A DNA stretch of 64,000 bases from Streptomyces agglomeratus (lineage in GTDB: Bacteria; Actinomycetota; Actinomycetes; Streptomycetales; Streptomycetaceae): the NCBI RefSeq assembly GCF_001746415.1, contig NZ_MEHJ01000002.1, forward strand, positions 186,001-250,000. The letters run 5' to 3'. Every line of letters begins with the position of its first letter. Position 1 is the first letter of the stretch. The notes below the pieces were generated by a model. The model did no database searches and was not told the DNA's origin. It was given only the letters and a program-made list of their open reading frames with translations. Below, piece after piece: positions 7,371 to 15,514 of the stretch. A program made the translations under genes and the position numbers.

Positions 7371-7790
7371 TCAGACCTGCTTCTTGGCGTCGATCTCGGC
7401 GATCAGGCCCTCGATGAGTCCCTTGATCTCGTCGCGGATGGGGCGGACGGCCTCGACGCCCCGGCCTGCCGGGTCCTCGAGTTGCCAGTCGAGGTAGGTC
7501 TTGCCGGGGAAGTACGGGCAGGCATCACCGCAGCCCATGGTGATGATGTAGTCGGACGCCTGGGCAGCCTCGGGGGTGAGGACCTTCGGCTTCTGGTCGG
7601 AGATGTCGATGCCCAGCTCGGCCATGGCGGCGACGGCGGAGGGGTTGATCTGCTCGCCGGGCATGGAACCGGCGGAGCGGACCTCGACGCGGTCCCCGGC
7701 GAGGTGGCGCAGGAACCCGGCCGCCATCTGGGAGCGGCCCGCGTTGTGGATGCAGACGAACAGGACGGAGGCGGCAGGAGCGGAGGACAT
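7371..7790 (-). CDS. arsC: Thioredoxin-type arsenate reductase
   Basis: This 139-residue low-molecular-weight phosphatase-fold enzyme reduces arsenate to arsenite. The P-loop FVCIHNAGRSQ gives nucleophile Cys13 and Arg19, and MGCGDACPYF gives Cys87 and Cys91 as resolving thiols, followed by YLDW typical of the group. The ATG at 7790 has AAGGAA just upstream. It is the second gene of a leftward operon after the longer ArsC at 7838 and precedes the broken thioredoxin reductase. Electrons must now come from a thioredoxin system encoded elsewhere. Confidence 0.92.
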   Translation of the reverse strand: MSSAPAASVLFVCIHNAGRSQMAAGFLRHLAGDRVEVRSAGSMPGEQINPSAVAAMAELGIDISDQKPKVLTPEAAQASDYIITMGCGDACPYFPGKTYLDWQLEDPAGRGVEAVRPIRDEIKGLIEGLIAEIDAKKQV

Positions 7791-7837
7791 CTGTTCTTCC
7801 TTGGGGTGAGGCGACTGCGGTGGGGAGCGGTAGGGCG

Positions 7838-8467
7838 TCAGGGGGCGAGCTGGGTGAGCAGCTCGGTGATGTGGGCGTCGATGGCGTCTCGGATATCCCG
7901 GACGACGGCGATCGGCGCTCCGTCGGGGTCGGCCACGGGCCAGTCGAGGTAGCGGCGACCGGGCATGACGGGGCAGGCGTCGCCGCAGCCCATCGTGATC
8001 ACGACGTCGGCGGCCTGGACGACCTCTTGGGTCAGCGGCTTGGGGTAGGCATCGGCCAGGTCCACGCCGGCCTCGGTGAGGGCCTGGGCGATGTGCGGCT
8101 CCACCGTGTCGGCGGGGTGGGTGCCCGCGGAGGAGACGGTGACCCGCTCGCCTGCCCGGTGGGCCAGGAGAGCGGCGGCCATCTGGGAGCGGCCGGCGTT
8201 CTGGCTGCACACGAACAGCACTCGGGTCGGCCCGCTCGTCAGCCCCTGGGTGTGGGCGAGGGCGTCCAGGCGTTCGGCGGTCAGCCGTTCCGCCAGCACG
8301 ACTAGGTGCGTGCGGATCCGTGCCTGTTCGGCAAGGCGTGCGTAGGAGTCGGCGAGCAGGCTCAGCACGGTTTCCGGCGCGAAGTGGCCGGCGTACCGGG
8401 AGGCGAGACGGGCAGCCCCCGCGGCCAGGCGTTCGTCCGGCAGAAGGGGCGATGAGGACGTGGACAT
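7838..8467 (-). CDS. ArsC-like arsenate reductase with N-terminal helical domain
   Basis: This 209-residue protein has two parts. Residues 1-85 form an all-helical region (LASRYAGHFAPETVLSLLAD) like the three-helix N-terminal domain seen in some actinobacterial ArsC/tyrosine phosphatases. The rest is an ArsC domain with P-loop VLFVCSQNAGRSQ and MGCGDACPVMPGRRYLDW. The ATG at 8467 is preferred over the upstream TTG at 8491 because MSTSSSP begins after a GGGAA. It is divergent from arsR (8544), with the operator between. Having two ArsC proteins may give partners for different thiol systems (inference). Confidence 0.85.
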   Translation of the reverse strand: MSTSSSPLLPDERLAAGAARLASRYAGHFAPETVLSLLADSYARLAEQARIRTHLVVLAERLTAERLDALAHTQGLTSGPTRVLFVCSQNAGRSQMAAALLAHRAGERVTVSSAGTHPADTVEPHIAQALTEAGVDLADAYPKPLTQEVVQAADVVITMGCGDACPVMPGRRYLDWPVADPDGAPIAVVRDIRDAIDAHITELLTQLAP

Positions 8468-8522
8468 GGCGTTCCCGTTCAAAGGAGCCAATAAGGTCAG
8501 CTCGGGCTGGTGTCAGCCTCAG

Positions 8523-8548
8523 ATGATGTGACAGTATCAGCACATGAT
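8523..8548. promoter_or_regulatory. Candidate ArsR operator between divergent arsC and arsR
   Basis: ATGATGTG (8523-8530) faces CACATGAT (8541-8548), a 7-of-8 inverted repeat around ACAGTATCAG. It covers the arsR start region, as expected for an autoregulated ArsR/SmtB repressor that also controls the leftward arsC pair. Confidence 0.5.
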
Positions 8549-8858
8549 GACGTCAGTCGACACTGATCTGATCCGGGTTCTGGCAGACCCGCTCAGGCTC
8601 CAGATCGTGACCCTGCTCGCGCGCGAGACGCTGTGCACCACCCACCTCGTGGAGGAGACGGGTGCCAAGCAGACGAACCTCTCCAACCACCTGAAGGTGC
8701 TGAGAGAGGCCGGGGTCGTGGAGACGGAGCCATGCGGACGGTACATCTACTACCGCCTGCGCCCGGAAGTCATCGAAGCCCTCGCCGGTCAGTTCGCCGA
8801 CCTCGCCACGACCGCGCGTGCCACCGCCGAAGCGAACCTCAAGCGGTCCTGCCCATAA
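8544..8858 (+). CDS. arsR: ArsR/SmtB-family arsenic repressor (first copy)
   Basis: This 104-residue winged-helix repressor carries VLADPLRLQIVTLLARETLC, recognition helix QTNLSNHLKVLREAGVV and wing CGRYIYYRLRP. Candidate metalloid ligands are Cys31 (ETLCTTHL), Cys64 (EPCGRY) and Cys102. The start is ATG 8544 (or 8547). No ribosome binding site is obvious and the candidate operator overlaps the start, so a leaderless or near-leaderless message is possible. It leads the aquaglyceroporin-ArsO operon and should repress both directions until arsenite binds. Confidence 0.9.
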   Translation: MMTSVDTDLIRVLADPLRLQIVTLLARETLCTTHLVEETGAKQTNLSNHLKVLREAGVVETEPCGRYIYYRLRPEVIEALAGQFADLATTARATAEANLKRSCP

Positions 8859-8893
8859 CCCGCTCTGCCTCACCTGCCCGAGGAGAACCCGTC

Positions 8894-9685
8894 TTGACCG
8901 CCACCGAGCCCGTCGCCGCCCCCGCAGCGGAGAGCGACATAGCCGCCGACGCGCCCCAGCCCGCTCCCGGCGCGACCCCGCCCCGCACCCCGCTGATCGC
9001 CCGCGCCGCCGCCGAGCTCGTCGGCACCGCGGCCCTGGTCGCGATCGTCGTCGGCTCCGGCATCCAGGCCACCGAGCTCACCCAGGACGTGGCACTCCAG
9101 CTCCTGGCCAACTCCACCGCCACCGTCTTCGGGCTCGGCGTCCTGATCGTGCTTCTCGGCCCGGTCTCCGGGGCGCACTTCAACCCGGCCGTCACGCTCG
9201 CCGAGTGGTGGACGGCCCGCCGTGGCGGTGCCGGAGTCACCGCCCGCGAGCTGGCCGTGTACGTGCCTTCGCAGGTCGTCGGTGCTATCGCTGGCGCGAT
9301 CCTGGCGGACGCGATGTTCGGCGAGCCGCTGGTCAAGTGGTCCATGCACGACCGCTCCGCCGGCAACCTCCTCCTGGGTGAGGTCGTGGCGACCGCCGGC
9401 CTGATCCTGCTGATCTTCGGCCTGGCCCGCACCGACCGCCTCCGCTTCGCGCCCGTCGCGGTCGCCTCGTACATCGGTGCCGCGTACTGGTTCACCTCCT
9501 CCACCTCGTTCGCCAACCCGGCCGTGACCATCGGCCGGGCGTTCACGGACACCTTCGCGGGCATCGCCCCGGCCTCGGTGCCCGGCTTCATCGGCATGCA
9601 GCTGGCGGGTGTGATCGTGGGCCTGGCCCTGGTGGGGGTCATCTTCATGCGCGGCAAGACCGAACAGGGTCAGCCCGCGGCATGA
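8894..9685 (+). CDS. aqpS: Aquaglyceroporin (MIP family), likely arsenite channel
   Basis: This 263-residue membrane channel has six hydrophobic segments. It carries both pore motifs, AHFNPAVTLAEWW (first NPA) and SFANPAVTIGRAFTDTFAG (second NPA). The TTG at 8894 is chosen because GAGGAGAA lies 6 bases upstream; the longer open frame starts inside arsR. It sits 35 bases after arsR and overlaps arsO by ATGA. In AqpS-type operons (known from Sinorhizobium) such a channel lets arsenite made by ArsC leave down its gradient. No Acr3 or ArsB pump is present in this island. Confidence 0.88.
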   Translation: MTATEPVAAPAAESDIAADAPQPAPGATPPRTPLIARAAAELVGTAALVAIVVGSGIQATELTQDVALQLLANSTATVFGLGVLIVLLGPVSGAHFNPAVTLAEWWTARRGGAGVTARELAVYVPSQVVGAIAGAILADAMFGEPLVKWSMHDRSAGNLLLGEVVATAGLILLIFGLARTDRLRFAPVAVASYIGAAYWFTSSTSFANPAVTIGRAFTDTFAGIAPASVPGFIGMQLAGVIVGLALVGVIFMRGKTEQGQPAA

Positions 9686-10749
9686 CACAGCGCATGGATG
9701 TGGTGGTGATCGGCGGCGGCCAGTCCGGGCTCGCCGCCGGCTACCACCTGCGCCGCCTGGGCGTCGAGTACGTCATCCTCGACGCCCAGGCGGGCGCGGG
9801 CGGGGCCTGGCAGCACACCTGGGACTCGCTGCATCTTTTCTCTCCGGCCGCCTACTCCTCCCTGCCCGGCCGCTTCATGCCCGCGCAGGACGGCGAGGTC
9901 TACCCTGACGCGGCCCATGTCGTCTCGTACCTTGCCGACTACGAGAAGCGGTACGAACTCCCGGTTCAGCGCGGTGTGTGGGTCGATTCCGTCCACCGCG
10001 ACGGTCCCTTCCTGCGGGTCGAGACCGACTGCGGCCCCTGGGAGGCCCGCGCGGTCGTCAGTGCCACTGGCACCTGGACCCGCCCCTTCCTGCCCGCCGT
10101 TCCCGGCCGTCGCGAGTTCGCCGGGCGTCAGCTCCACACCGTCCAGTACCGCAAGCCCACCGAGTTCGCCGGGCAGCGGGTGATCGTGGTCGGCGGCGGG
10201 AACTCCGGCGCGCAGATCGCGGCCGACCTCGCGGGGACCGCGGAGCTGACCTGGGTCACCCAGCGCCCGCCCCGCTACCTCGCCGACGACATCGACGGCC
10301 GCGCGCTCTTCGACGCCGCGACCGCCCGCCGCCAGGCGTTGGACGCCGGCCGCACGGACACAGGCGGCGTCGCGTCCCTCGGCGACATCGTCGCCGTGCC
10401 ACCGGTGCGCGCGGCCCGGGATGCGGGTCTCCTGCACGCGAAGCCGATGTTCAGCCGCCTCACCACCACCGGCATTGAATGGGCCGACGGCACCACCGCC
10501 CCAGCGGACGCGGTCATCTGGTGCACCGGCTTCCGCCCCGCCCTCGCCCCGTTCGCCTCCATGCGCCTGCGCGGCGCCCGCGGCCACATCGCCACCGCCG
10601 GAACCCGCGCCGTGGACGAGCCGCGCCTGCACCTGCTCGGCTACGGCGACTGGACCGGCCCCGCCTCCGCCACCCTCATCGGCGTCGGCCGGCCCGCCCG
10701 TGACGCCGCCCGGGAGATCCGTCAGCTCCTGGACGGCGCCCTGCGCTAA
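9682..10749 (+). CDS. arsO: ArsO-like flavin monooxygenase
   Basis: This 355-residue protein has FAD-binding VVVIGGGQSGLAAGYHLRR near residue 7 and a second nucleotide site VIVVGGGNSGAQIAADLAG near residue 168. The C-terminal motif DAVIWCTGFRP is typical of flavin-containing monooxygenase/ArsO proteins. Its ATG overlaps the aqpS stop (ATGA), so it is translated with the channel. ArsO proteins occur in ars operons and are thought to oxidise arsenic species or help detoxification; the exact reaction is not settled. A paralogue lies at 11696. Confidence 0.85.
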   Translation: MTQRMDVVVIGGGQSGLAAGYHLRRLGVEYVILDAQAGAGGAWQHTWDSLHLFSPAAYSSLPGRFMPAQDGEVYPDAAHVVSYLADYEKRYELPVQRGVWVDSVHRDGPFLRVETDCGPWEARAVVSATGTWTRPFLPAVPGRREFAGRQLHTVQYRKPTEFAGQRVIVVGGGNSGAQIAADLAGTAELTWVTQRPPRYLADDIDGRALFDAATARRQALDAGRTDTGGVASLGDIVAVPPVRAARDAGLLHAKPMFSRLTTTGIEWADGTTAPADAVIWCTGFRPALAPFASMRLRGARGHIATAGTRAVDEPRLHLLGYGDWTGPASATLIGVGRPARDAAREIRQLLDGALR

Positions 10750-10790
10750 GGCCCTGTACTGCCCCGCCGTACGGCAGTGCGGCAGGGCAG

Positions 10791-11285
10791 TTAGTCGACG
10801 GCCGGGCTGCGGCGTTCCAGCAGGACCACGTCACGCCATGCGCCGCGGTGGCGGCCGATCCGCTCGCGGGTGCCGATGACGCGGAAGCCGGCCCGTGCGT
10901 GGACGGCGAGGCTTGCGGTGTTCTCGGGGAAGATGCCGGACTGGATCGTCCACATCCCCGCCGCCTCCGTCGACTCGATCAGCGCCTGAAGCAGCAGGCG
11001 GGCGACGCCGCGGCCGCGAGCACCTGGGTGCACGTAGACGGAGTGCTCGACCACGCCCGCGTACGCGCAGCGGTCGGAGACCTTGGTTGCGGCGACCCAG
11101 CCGAGCAGCTTGCCGTCGGTGTCGAGGGCGGCGAAGCGGTGCTCGGGCGTCTTCGCGGCGTCGAACTGGGCCCAGGTGGGGGCGGACGTTTCGAAGGTGG
11201 CGTTGCCCTCGTCGATGCCGGCCTGGTAGATCGCCAGGACCTCGTCCGCGTGCGCTTCGGTGAGCGGGGCGATGGTGATGCTCAT
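10791..11285 (-). CDS. arsN: GNAT acetyltransferase, ArsN-like (arsinothricin/phosphinothricin type)
   Basis: This 164-residue N-acetyltransferase begins MSITIAPLTEAHADEVLAIY. It has the acetyl-CoA motif ASPGARGRGVARLLLQALI-like segment (VHPGARGRGVARLLLQALIE) and ends with the HRGAWRDVVLLERRS pattern of the Pat/Bar family (GVWRDVLLLQRR type). Its ATG overlaps the arsR2 stop (ATGA), so it is part of an arsenic-induced operon. That context favours ArsN, which acetylates the organoarsenical antibiotic arsinothricin, over a general phosphinothricin acetyltransferase. Confidence 0.78.
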   Translation of the reverse strand: MSITIAPLTEAHADEVLAIYQAGIDEGNATFETSAPTWAQFDAAKTPEHRFAALDTDGKLLGWVAATKVSDRCAYAGVVEHSVYVHPGARGRGVARLLLQALIESTEAAGMWTIQSGIFPENTASLAVHARAGFRVIGTRERIGRHRGAWRDVVLLERRSPAVD

Positions 11286-11647
11286 GCGGCGGCCGCGCGG
11301 GTCAGGAGCTGTCCCATGGCGGCGAGCACCGCGGGCTCGACCCGGTAGTACACCCAGGTGCCGCGCCGCTCGGAGGACAGCAGCCCGGCCTCTTTGAGCT
11401 TCTTGAGGTGGTGGGAGACGGTGGGCTGGGAGACGCCGACGTCGGAGATGTCGCACACGCACGCCTCGCCGCCCTCGTGGGAGGCCACGGCGGAGAAGAG
11501 CCGAAGGCGCACCGGGTCGCCGAGCGCCTTGAACATGAGGGCGGTCCGCTCGGCCTCCTCGGCCGTCAGCGGGCGCTCTGTCAGGGGCGGGCAGCACGGC
11601 GCAACGGTCTCGGACTCCAGCAGCGGCAGTACCTTAACGTTCGACAT
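11282..11647 (-). CDS. arsR: ArsR/SmtB-family arsenic repressor (second copy)
   Basis: This 121-residue repressor has the classic metal-binding helix EACVCDISDVGVSQPTVSHH, giving Cys63 and Cys65, and an N-terminal Cys pair at residues 18-19 (VAPCCPP). The N-terminal pair plus an inner cysteine recalls the arsenite site of Corynebacterium ArsR. The ATG at 11647 starts MSNVKVLP; an upstream in-frame start would run into the operator. It is followed by arsN with a 4-base overlap. It differs strongly from the arsR at 8544, so the two halves of the island may have separate origins. Confidence 0.9.
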   Translation of the reverse strand: MSNVKVLPLLESETVAPCCPPLTERPLTAEEAERTALMFKALGDPVRLRLFSAVASHEGGEACVCDISDVGVSQPTVSHHLKKLKEAGLLSSERRGTWVYYRVEPAVLAAMGQLLTRAAAA

Positions 11648-11649
11648 GC

Positions 11650-11661
11650 GTCTATGTTGAC
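11650..11661. promoter_or_regulatory. ArsR2 operator core upstream of arsR2
   Basis: GTCTATGTTGAC lies immediately before arsR2, embedded in a wider inverted repeat CGACATG...CATGTCG (11644-11669). The same 12 bases occur at 12774-12785 between the divergent flavoprotein genes, as expected for a shared repressor site. Confidence 0.65.
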
Positions 11662-11695
11662 ACATGTCGAAGCAGGCGGCGAGGGTGCGGCGGCG

Positions 11696-12763
11696 TCAGC
11701 GGGACCGCAGGTGGGCGCCCAGGTGCCGGGCTGCTCGTTCGGCGTCCCGGCCCACGCCGCGCAGCGAGTTCGAGGACAGGCTGCGCTGCCACTCCAGCCC
11801 GACGAAGTGCAGGCCCGGGTGGCTCGAGGAGCGGCCGCCGCGGTGGAGCGGCCGGCCCCCGGCGTCGAGAGCGCCGAGGGGTGCGAGGTAGGGAAGGTCG
11901 GGGCGGTAGCCGGTGGCCAGGATGAACGCGTCCACCATCTCTGCCGTCCCGTCGGCCCAGGTGACCTTTTCGCCGTCCAGGCCCTGGAACATGGGGCGGC
12001 GATCCGGGGCGCCGGTGTCGAGGGCGGCGCGGTAGCGGGCGTCGTCGAGGACGGGCCGGGCCGGCGGGGTGGGTAGCAGGCGCCCCAGCGGTGCGGTGTC
12101 CAGGCCGGTGCGGGTCAGCCAGAAGTGCAGGTCCCGGCCCAGCAGGTGTTGGCGGGCGAACTTCACCGGCGTCCGGGTCGCCAGCGTCGTACGGCTCACC
12201 CCGGCGAGCTCGGCCGCGATCTGGACCGCGGAGTTGCCCGCTCCGACCACAATGACGCGCTGGCCGGTGAACGGTCGGGGGTCTCGGTAGTCGGCCGCGT
12301 GCAGCACCTGGCCGGTGAAGGATTCCTGGCCCGGCAGCGTCGGACGGTGGGGGCGGCCGAAGCTGCCGCTCGCCGCGACCACCGCCCGCGCCGCCAGGCG
12401 CCCCCCGCTCTCCAGCTCGATGGTGAACCCGCCGCCATTTGCTCTGACCGCGGCCACGCGGTGGCCGGTGCGGATGTCGGCCTGGAGGCGGTGGGCGTAG
12501 GCGGTCAGGTAGGCGATGACCTCGTCGCGGTGCGGATAGCGGTCCGGGTCGCCGCCGAACGCCATGCCGGGCAGCGCGCTGTACCTGGCCGGAGAGAAGA
12601 GGGTCAGGCTGTCGTAGTAGTGCGGCCACGACCCGGTCGCCTGGTCCGATGCCTCCAGGACCACCGGCGCGAGGCCCTGCCGGGCGAGTGCATACGCGGC
12701 CGCCAGGCCCGACTGGCCGCCTCCGATGACCGCGACGTCGACGTGTTCCACAAGAGCCCCCAA
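11696..12763 (-). CDS. ArsO-like flavin monooxygenase (second copy)
   Basis: This 355-residue protein has FAD-binding VDVAVIGGGQSGLAAAYALA, a second Rossmann motif VIVVGAGNSAVQIAAELAG and the distal AFILATGYRPDLPYL. Its length equals that of the ArsO at 9682 but the sequence is clearly diverged. It lies upstream of arsR2 and arsN on the same strand, 48 bases from arsR2, and starts just beside the operator at 12774. It is probably another arsenic-responsive monooxygenase; its substrate is unknown. Confidence 0.82.
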   Translation of the reverse strand: MGALVEHVDVAVIGGGQSGLAAAYALARQGLAPVVLEASDQATGSWPHYYDSLTLFSPARYSALPGMAFGGDPDRYPHRDEVIAYLTAYAHRLQADIRTGHRVAAVRANGGGFTIELESGGRLAARAVVAASGSFGRPHRPTLPGQESFTGQVLHAADYRDPRPFTGQRVIVVGAGNSAVQIAAELAGVSRTTLATRTPVKFARQHLLGRDLHFWLTRTGLDTAPLGRLLPTPPARPVLDDARYRAALDTGAPDRRPMFQGLDGEKVTWADGTAEMVDAFILATGYRPDLPYLAPLGALDAGGRPLHRGGRSSSHPGLHFVGLEWQRSLSSNSLRGVGRDAERAARHLGAHLRSR

Positions 12764-12773
12764 ATTGATGAAT

Positions 12774-12785
12774 GTCTATGTTGAC
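12774..12785. promoter_or_regulatory. Second copy of the ArsR2 operator core
   Basis: GTCTATGTTGAC lies between the start of the leftward flavin monooxygenase (12763) and the rightward flavoprotein (12858). It is identical to the 12 bases before arsR2, so both divergent transcripts are likely repressed by ArsR2. Confidence 0.65.
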
Positions 12786-12857
12786 GCTCATCGAATCAGG
12801 TGCCATGCTGGCAGCGCAAGCCATCGATAGACGTCGAAACAAAACGAGGAGCCTGCC

Positions 12858-14225
12858 GTGAACGCGCCTGCCACCACCGCCGACCTGCCCACCGTGGTCA
12901 TCGGCGCCGGACCCGTCGGCCTGGCCGCCGCCGCCCACCTCACCGACCGCGGCCTGACCCCGCTGGTCCTCGAAGCCGGCCCCCACGCGGGCACCGCCAC
13001 CCGCAGCTGGTCTCACGTACGCCTCTTCTCCACCTGGTCCGAGGTGGTCGACCCGGCGGCCGAGAAGCTCCTCGCCCCCACCGGCTGGACCGCGCCCGAC
13101 GGCGCCACCTACCCCTCCGGCGGCGACTGGGCCGAGCTCTACCTCCAGCCCCTCGCCGACGTCCTCGGCGACCGCGTCCGCTACAACACCACCGTCACCG
13201 GCGTCTCCCGCGCCGGACGCGACCGCGTCGTCGACGCCGACCGCGAAACCCAGCCCTTCACCGTCCGTGTGCAGAACGCCGACGGCACCGAGGAGCGGAT
13301 CCTGGCCCGCGCCGTCATCGACGCCTCCGGTACCTGGTCCACGCCCAGCCCGATCGGCGGCGACGGCCTCCCGGCCCTCGGCGAGCAGGCGGCCTCCGAC
13401 CGGATCTCCTACCGCATCCCCGACCTCAAGGACCCGGCCGTCCGCGCCCGCTACGCCGGCAAGCGCACCGCCGTCATCGGCTCCGGCGCCTCCGCCTTCA
13501 CCGCCCTCGCCTACCTGGCCGACCTCGCCACGGCCGAAGACGGCGCCGGCACGCACGCGGTGTGGATCCTGCGCCGGGGCATCAGCGGCTCCACCTTCGG
13601 CGGCGGCGAAGCCGACCAGCTCCCGGCTCGCGGCGCCCTCGGCCTCGCTGCCAAGGCCGCCGTCGACAACGGATACGCCGACGCCGTCACCGGCTTCCGC
13701 ACCGACGCCGTCGAACGCGACAGCGACGGCCGACTGGTCCTGGTCGCCGAGGACGGCCGCCGCCTGGACCCCGTCGACGAGGTCATCGTCCTCACCGGAC
13801 TGCGCCCCGACCTCTCGTTCGTCAACGAGCTGCGCCTGGGCCTGGACGAGCGCCTCCAGGCCCCGGTCGAGCTGGCCCCGCTGATCGACCCCAACCAGCA
13901 CTCCTGCGGCACCGTCTACCCGCACGGCGTCAACGAGCTCTCCCACCCGGAGAAGGACCTCTACCTCGTCGGCATGAAGTCCTACGGCCGCGCCCCGACC
14001 TTCCTGGCCATGACCGGCTACGAGCAGGTCCGCTCCATCGCCGCCCACCTCGCCGGCGACCGCGAGGCCGCCGAACGCGTCGAACTCACCCTCCCCGAGA
14101 CTGGAGTCTGCGGCGGTGCCGGCCTCTTCGACCAGCCCACGGCCGAGGAGACCAGCGGGGGCGGCTGCTGCGCAGCCCCCACGACGCTCACCATCGGCGC
14201 CCCGGCCTCTTCCGGCGGCTGCTGA
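12858..14225 (+). CDS. FAD-dependent oxidoreductase with Cys-rich C-terminal tail
   Basis: This 455-residue flavoprotein has TVVIGAGPVGLAAAAHLTDR at the N-terminus, a second dinucleotide motif TAVIGSGASAFTALAYLAD, and VIVLTGLRPDLSFV near residue 310. The last 40 residues are unusual: TGVCGGAGLF, then GGGCCAAP, then a terminal GGC, adding four cysteines at positions suited to binding arsenite or relaying thiols. An AACGAGGAG-type ribosome binding site precedes the GTG/ATG start at 12858. It is paired with the MFS gene 6 bases downstream. It probably acts on an arsenic compound before export; the reaction is unknown. Confidence 0.8.
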   Translation: MNAPATTADLPTVVIGAGPVGLAAAAHLTDRGLTPLVLEAGPHAGTATRSWSHVRLFSTWSEVVDPAAEKLLAPTGWTAPDGATYPSGGDWAELYLQPLADVLGDRVRYNTTVTGVSRAGRDRVVDADRETQPFTVRVQNADGTEERILARAVIDASGTWSTPSPIGGDGLPALGEQAASDRISYRIPDLKDPAVRARYAGKRTAVIGSGASAFTALAYLADLATAEDGAGTHAVWILRRGISGSTFGGGEADQLPARGALGLAAKAAVDNGYADAVTGFRTDAVERDSDGRLVLVAEDGRRLDPVDEVIVLTGLRPDLSFVNELRLGLDERLQAPVELAPLIDPNQHSCGTVYPHGVNELSHPEKDLYLVGMKSYGRAPTFLAMTGYEQVRSIAAHLAGDREAAERVELTLPETGVCGGAGLFDQPTAEETSGGGCCAAPTTLTIGAPASSGGC

Positions 14226-14231
14226 CCCACG

Positions 14232-15458
14232 GTGCCCAACATCCAGGCCAGCGTGGCTGCGACCGGGGCGGGGGTCCGGTCGCGGCCACGCGCCGCCCTG
14301 CCCGCCCTGTGCGCCACGCAGATCACCAGCTGGGGCATCGTCTACTACGCCTTCCCGGTACTGAACTCGCGCATCACCGCCGACACCGGCTGGTCACCGG
14401 CATTCACCACCGCGGCGTTCTCCGGCGCCCTGCTCGTCTCCGCGCTCGCGGGCATCCCCATCGGCCGCATCCTCGACCGGCGCGGCCCCCGCACCGTCAT
14501 GACCACCGGCTCCATCCTGGCGGTGCTGGCGCTCCTGACCATCGCGGCCGCGCCCAACCTGCCCGTGTTCACCGCCGGATGGCTGCTCGCGGGCGTGGCC
14601 ATGGCCGCCACGTTCTACCACCCCGCGTTCGCCGCCCTCACCCGCTGGTGGGGCGAGGACCGGGTCCGCGCCCTCACCATCGTCACCCTCGCCGGCGGCC
14701 TCGCCTCCACCGTCTTCGCGCCCCTGACCGCAGCCCTCGCTGAACACTTCACCTGGCGCACCACCTACCTCATCCTCGCGGGCATCCTCGCCCTCGTGAC
14801 CATCCCCACCCACGCACTCGCCCTGCGCGCACCCTGGCCACCCGCCCCGCCGCCCCACCCCCCGCAAGGCATCGCCCCCGGGCCGGCGGTGGAGCGCAGC
14901 CGCCCGTTCCTGCTCCTCGCCGCAGCCCTGACCCTGTCCGGGTTCGCGATGTACGCCGTCGTCATCGGGCTCGTCCCGCTCCTGACCGAGCGCGGTGCCA
15001 CCACCACCGAAGCCGCGTGGGTCCTCGGGCTCGGAGGCGCCGGGCAGACCCTCGGCCGCACCCTCTACGCCACCCTCGCCCGGCGAACCAGCACCACCGC
15101 ACGTACCGCCGCCCTGATCACAGCCGGCGGTGCCACCACCGCAGCCCTTGCCCTCGTTCCCGGTCCGCTCCCGCTCCTGGCCCTCATCGCGGTCCTCGCG
15201 GGAACCGTGCGCGGAAACCTGACCCTGCTCCAGGCCACCGCCGTCACCGACCGCTGGGGCACCACCCACTACGGGCGCCTCTCCGGCCTCCTCAGCGCAC
15301 CTGCCTCCATCGCCGCGGCCCTCGCCCCCTTCGCCGGTGCCGCATTGGCCGGCACCGTCGGCTATCCCGCCTTGTTCCTCGCTCTCGCCACCCTGTCACT
15401 CGCGGCAGCGGCCATCTCCCTCGGCGCAACACCACACGCAGCGCGATCCCGCGCCTGA
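14232..15458 (+). CDS. MFS transporter, probable arsenic-compound exporter
   Basis: This 408-residue major facilitator has about 12 hydrophobic segments and the loop motif GRILDRRGPRTVMTTGS after helix 2. Its GTG start is 6 bases after the flavoprotein stop, so the two form a unit. It is not Acr3, ArsB or obviously ArsJ. By context it should export an oxidised or organic arsenical. A GAAGGAGG plus GTG at about 15488-15502 (MANCRSTTVTRGCQCVG) looks like the start of a further operon gene, lost where the relaxase/TniQ-like DNA begins. Confidence 0.8.
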   Translation: MPNIQASVAATGAGVRSRPRAALPALCATQITSWGIVYYAFPVLNSRITADTGWSPAFTTAAFSGALLVSALAGIPIGRILDRRGPRTVMTTGSILAVLALLTIAAAPNLPVFTAGWLLAGVAMAATFYHPAFAALTRWWGEDRVRALTIVTLAGGLASTVFAPLTAALAEHFTWRTTYLILAGILALVTIPTHALALRAPWPPAPPPHPPQGIAPGPAVERSRPFLLLAAALTLSGFAMYAVVIGLVPLLTERGATTTEAAWVLGLGGAGQTLGRTLYATLARRTSTTARTAALITAGGATTAALALVPGPLPLLALIAVLAGTVRGNLTLLQATAVTDRWGTTHYGRLSGLLSAPASIAAALAPFAGAALAGTVGYPALFLALATLSLAAAAISLGATPHAARSRA

Positions 15459-15514
15459 TGCCACGGACCCGAGCGCCGAAGACGTGAAGGAGGGTTCCCG
15501 TGGCCAACTGCCGG

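Noticed and set aside
11652..14048. 798-codon reverse frame and 647-codon forward frame (12800-14743) across the flavoprotein/MFS region
   Set aside because: Both are low-complexity shadows; the real frames at 11696-12763, 12858-14225 and 14232-15458 have clear FAD motifs and membrane helices.
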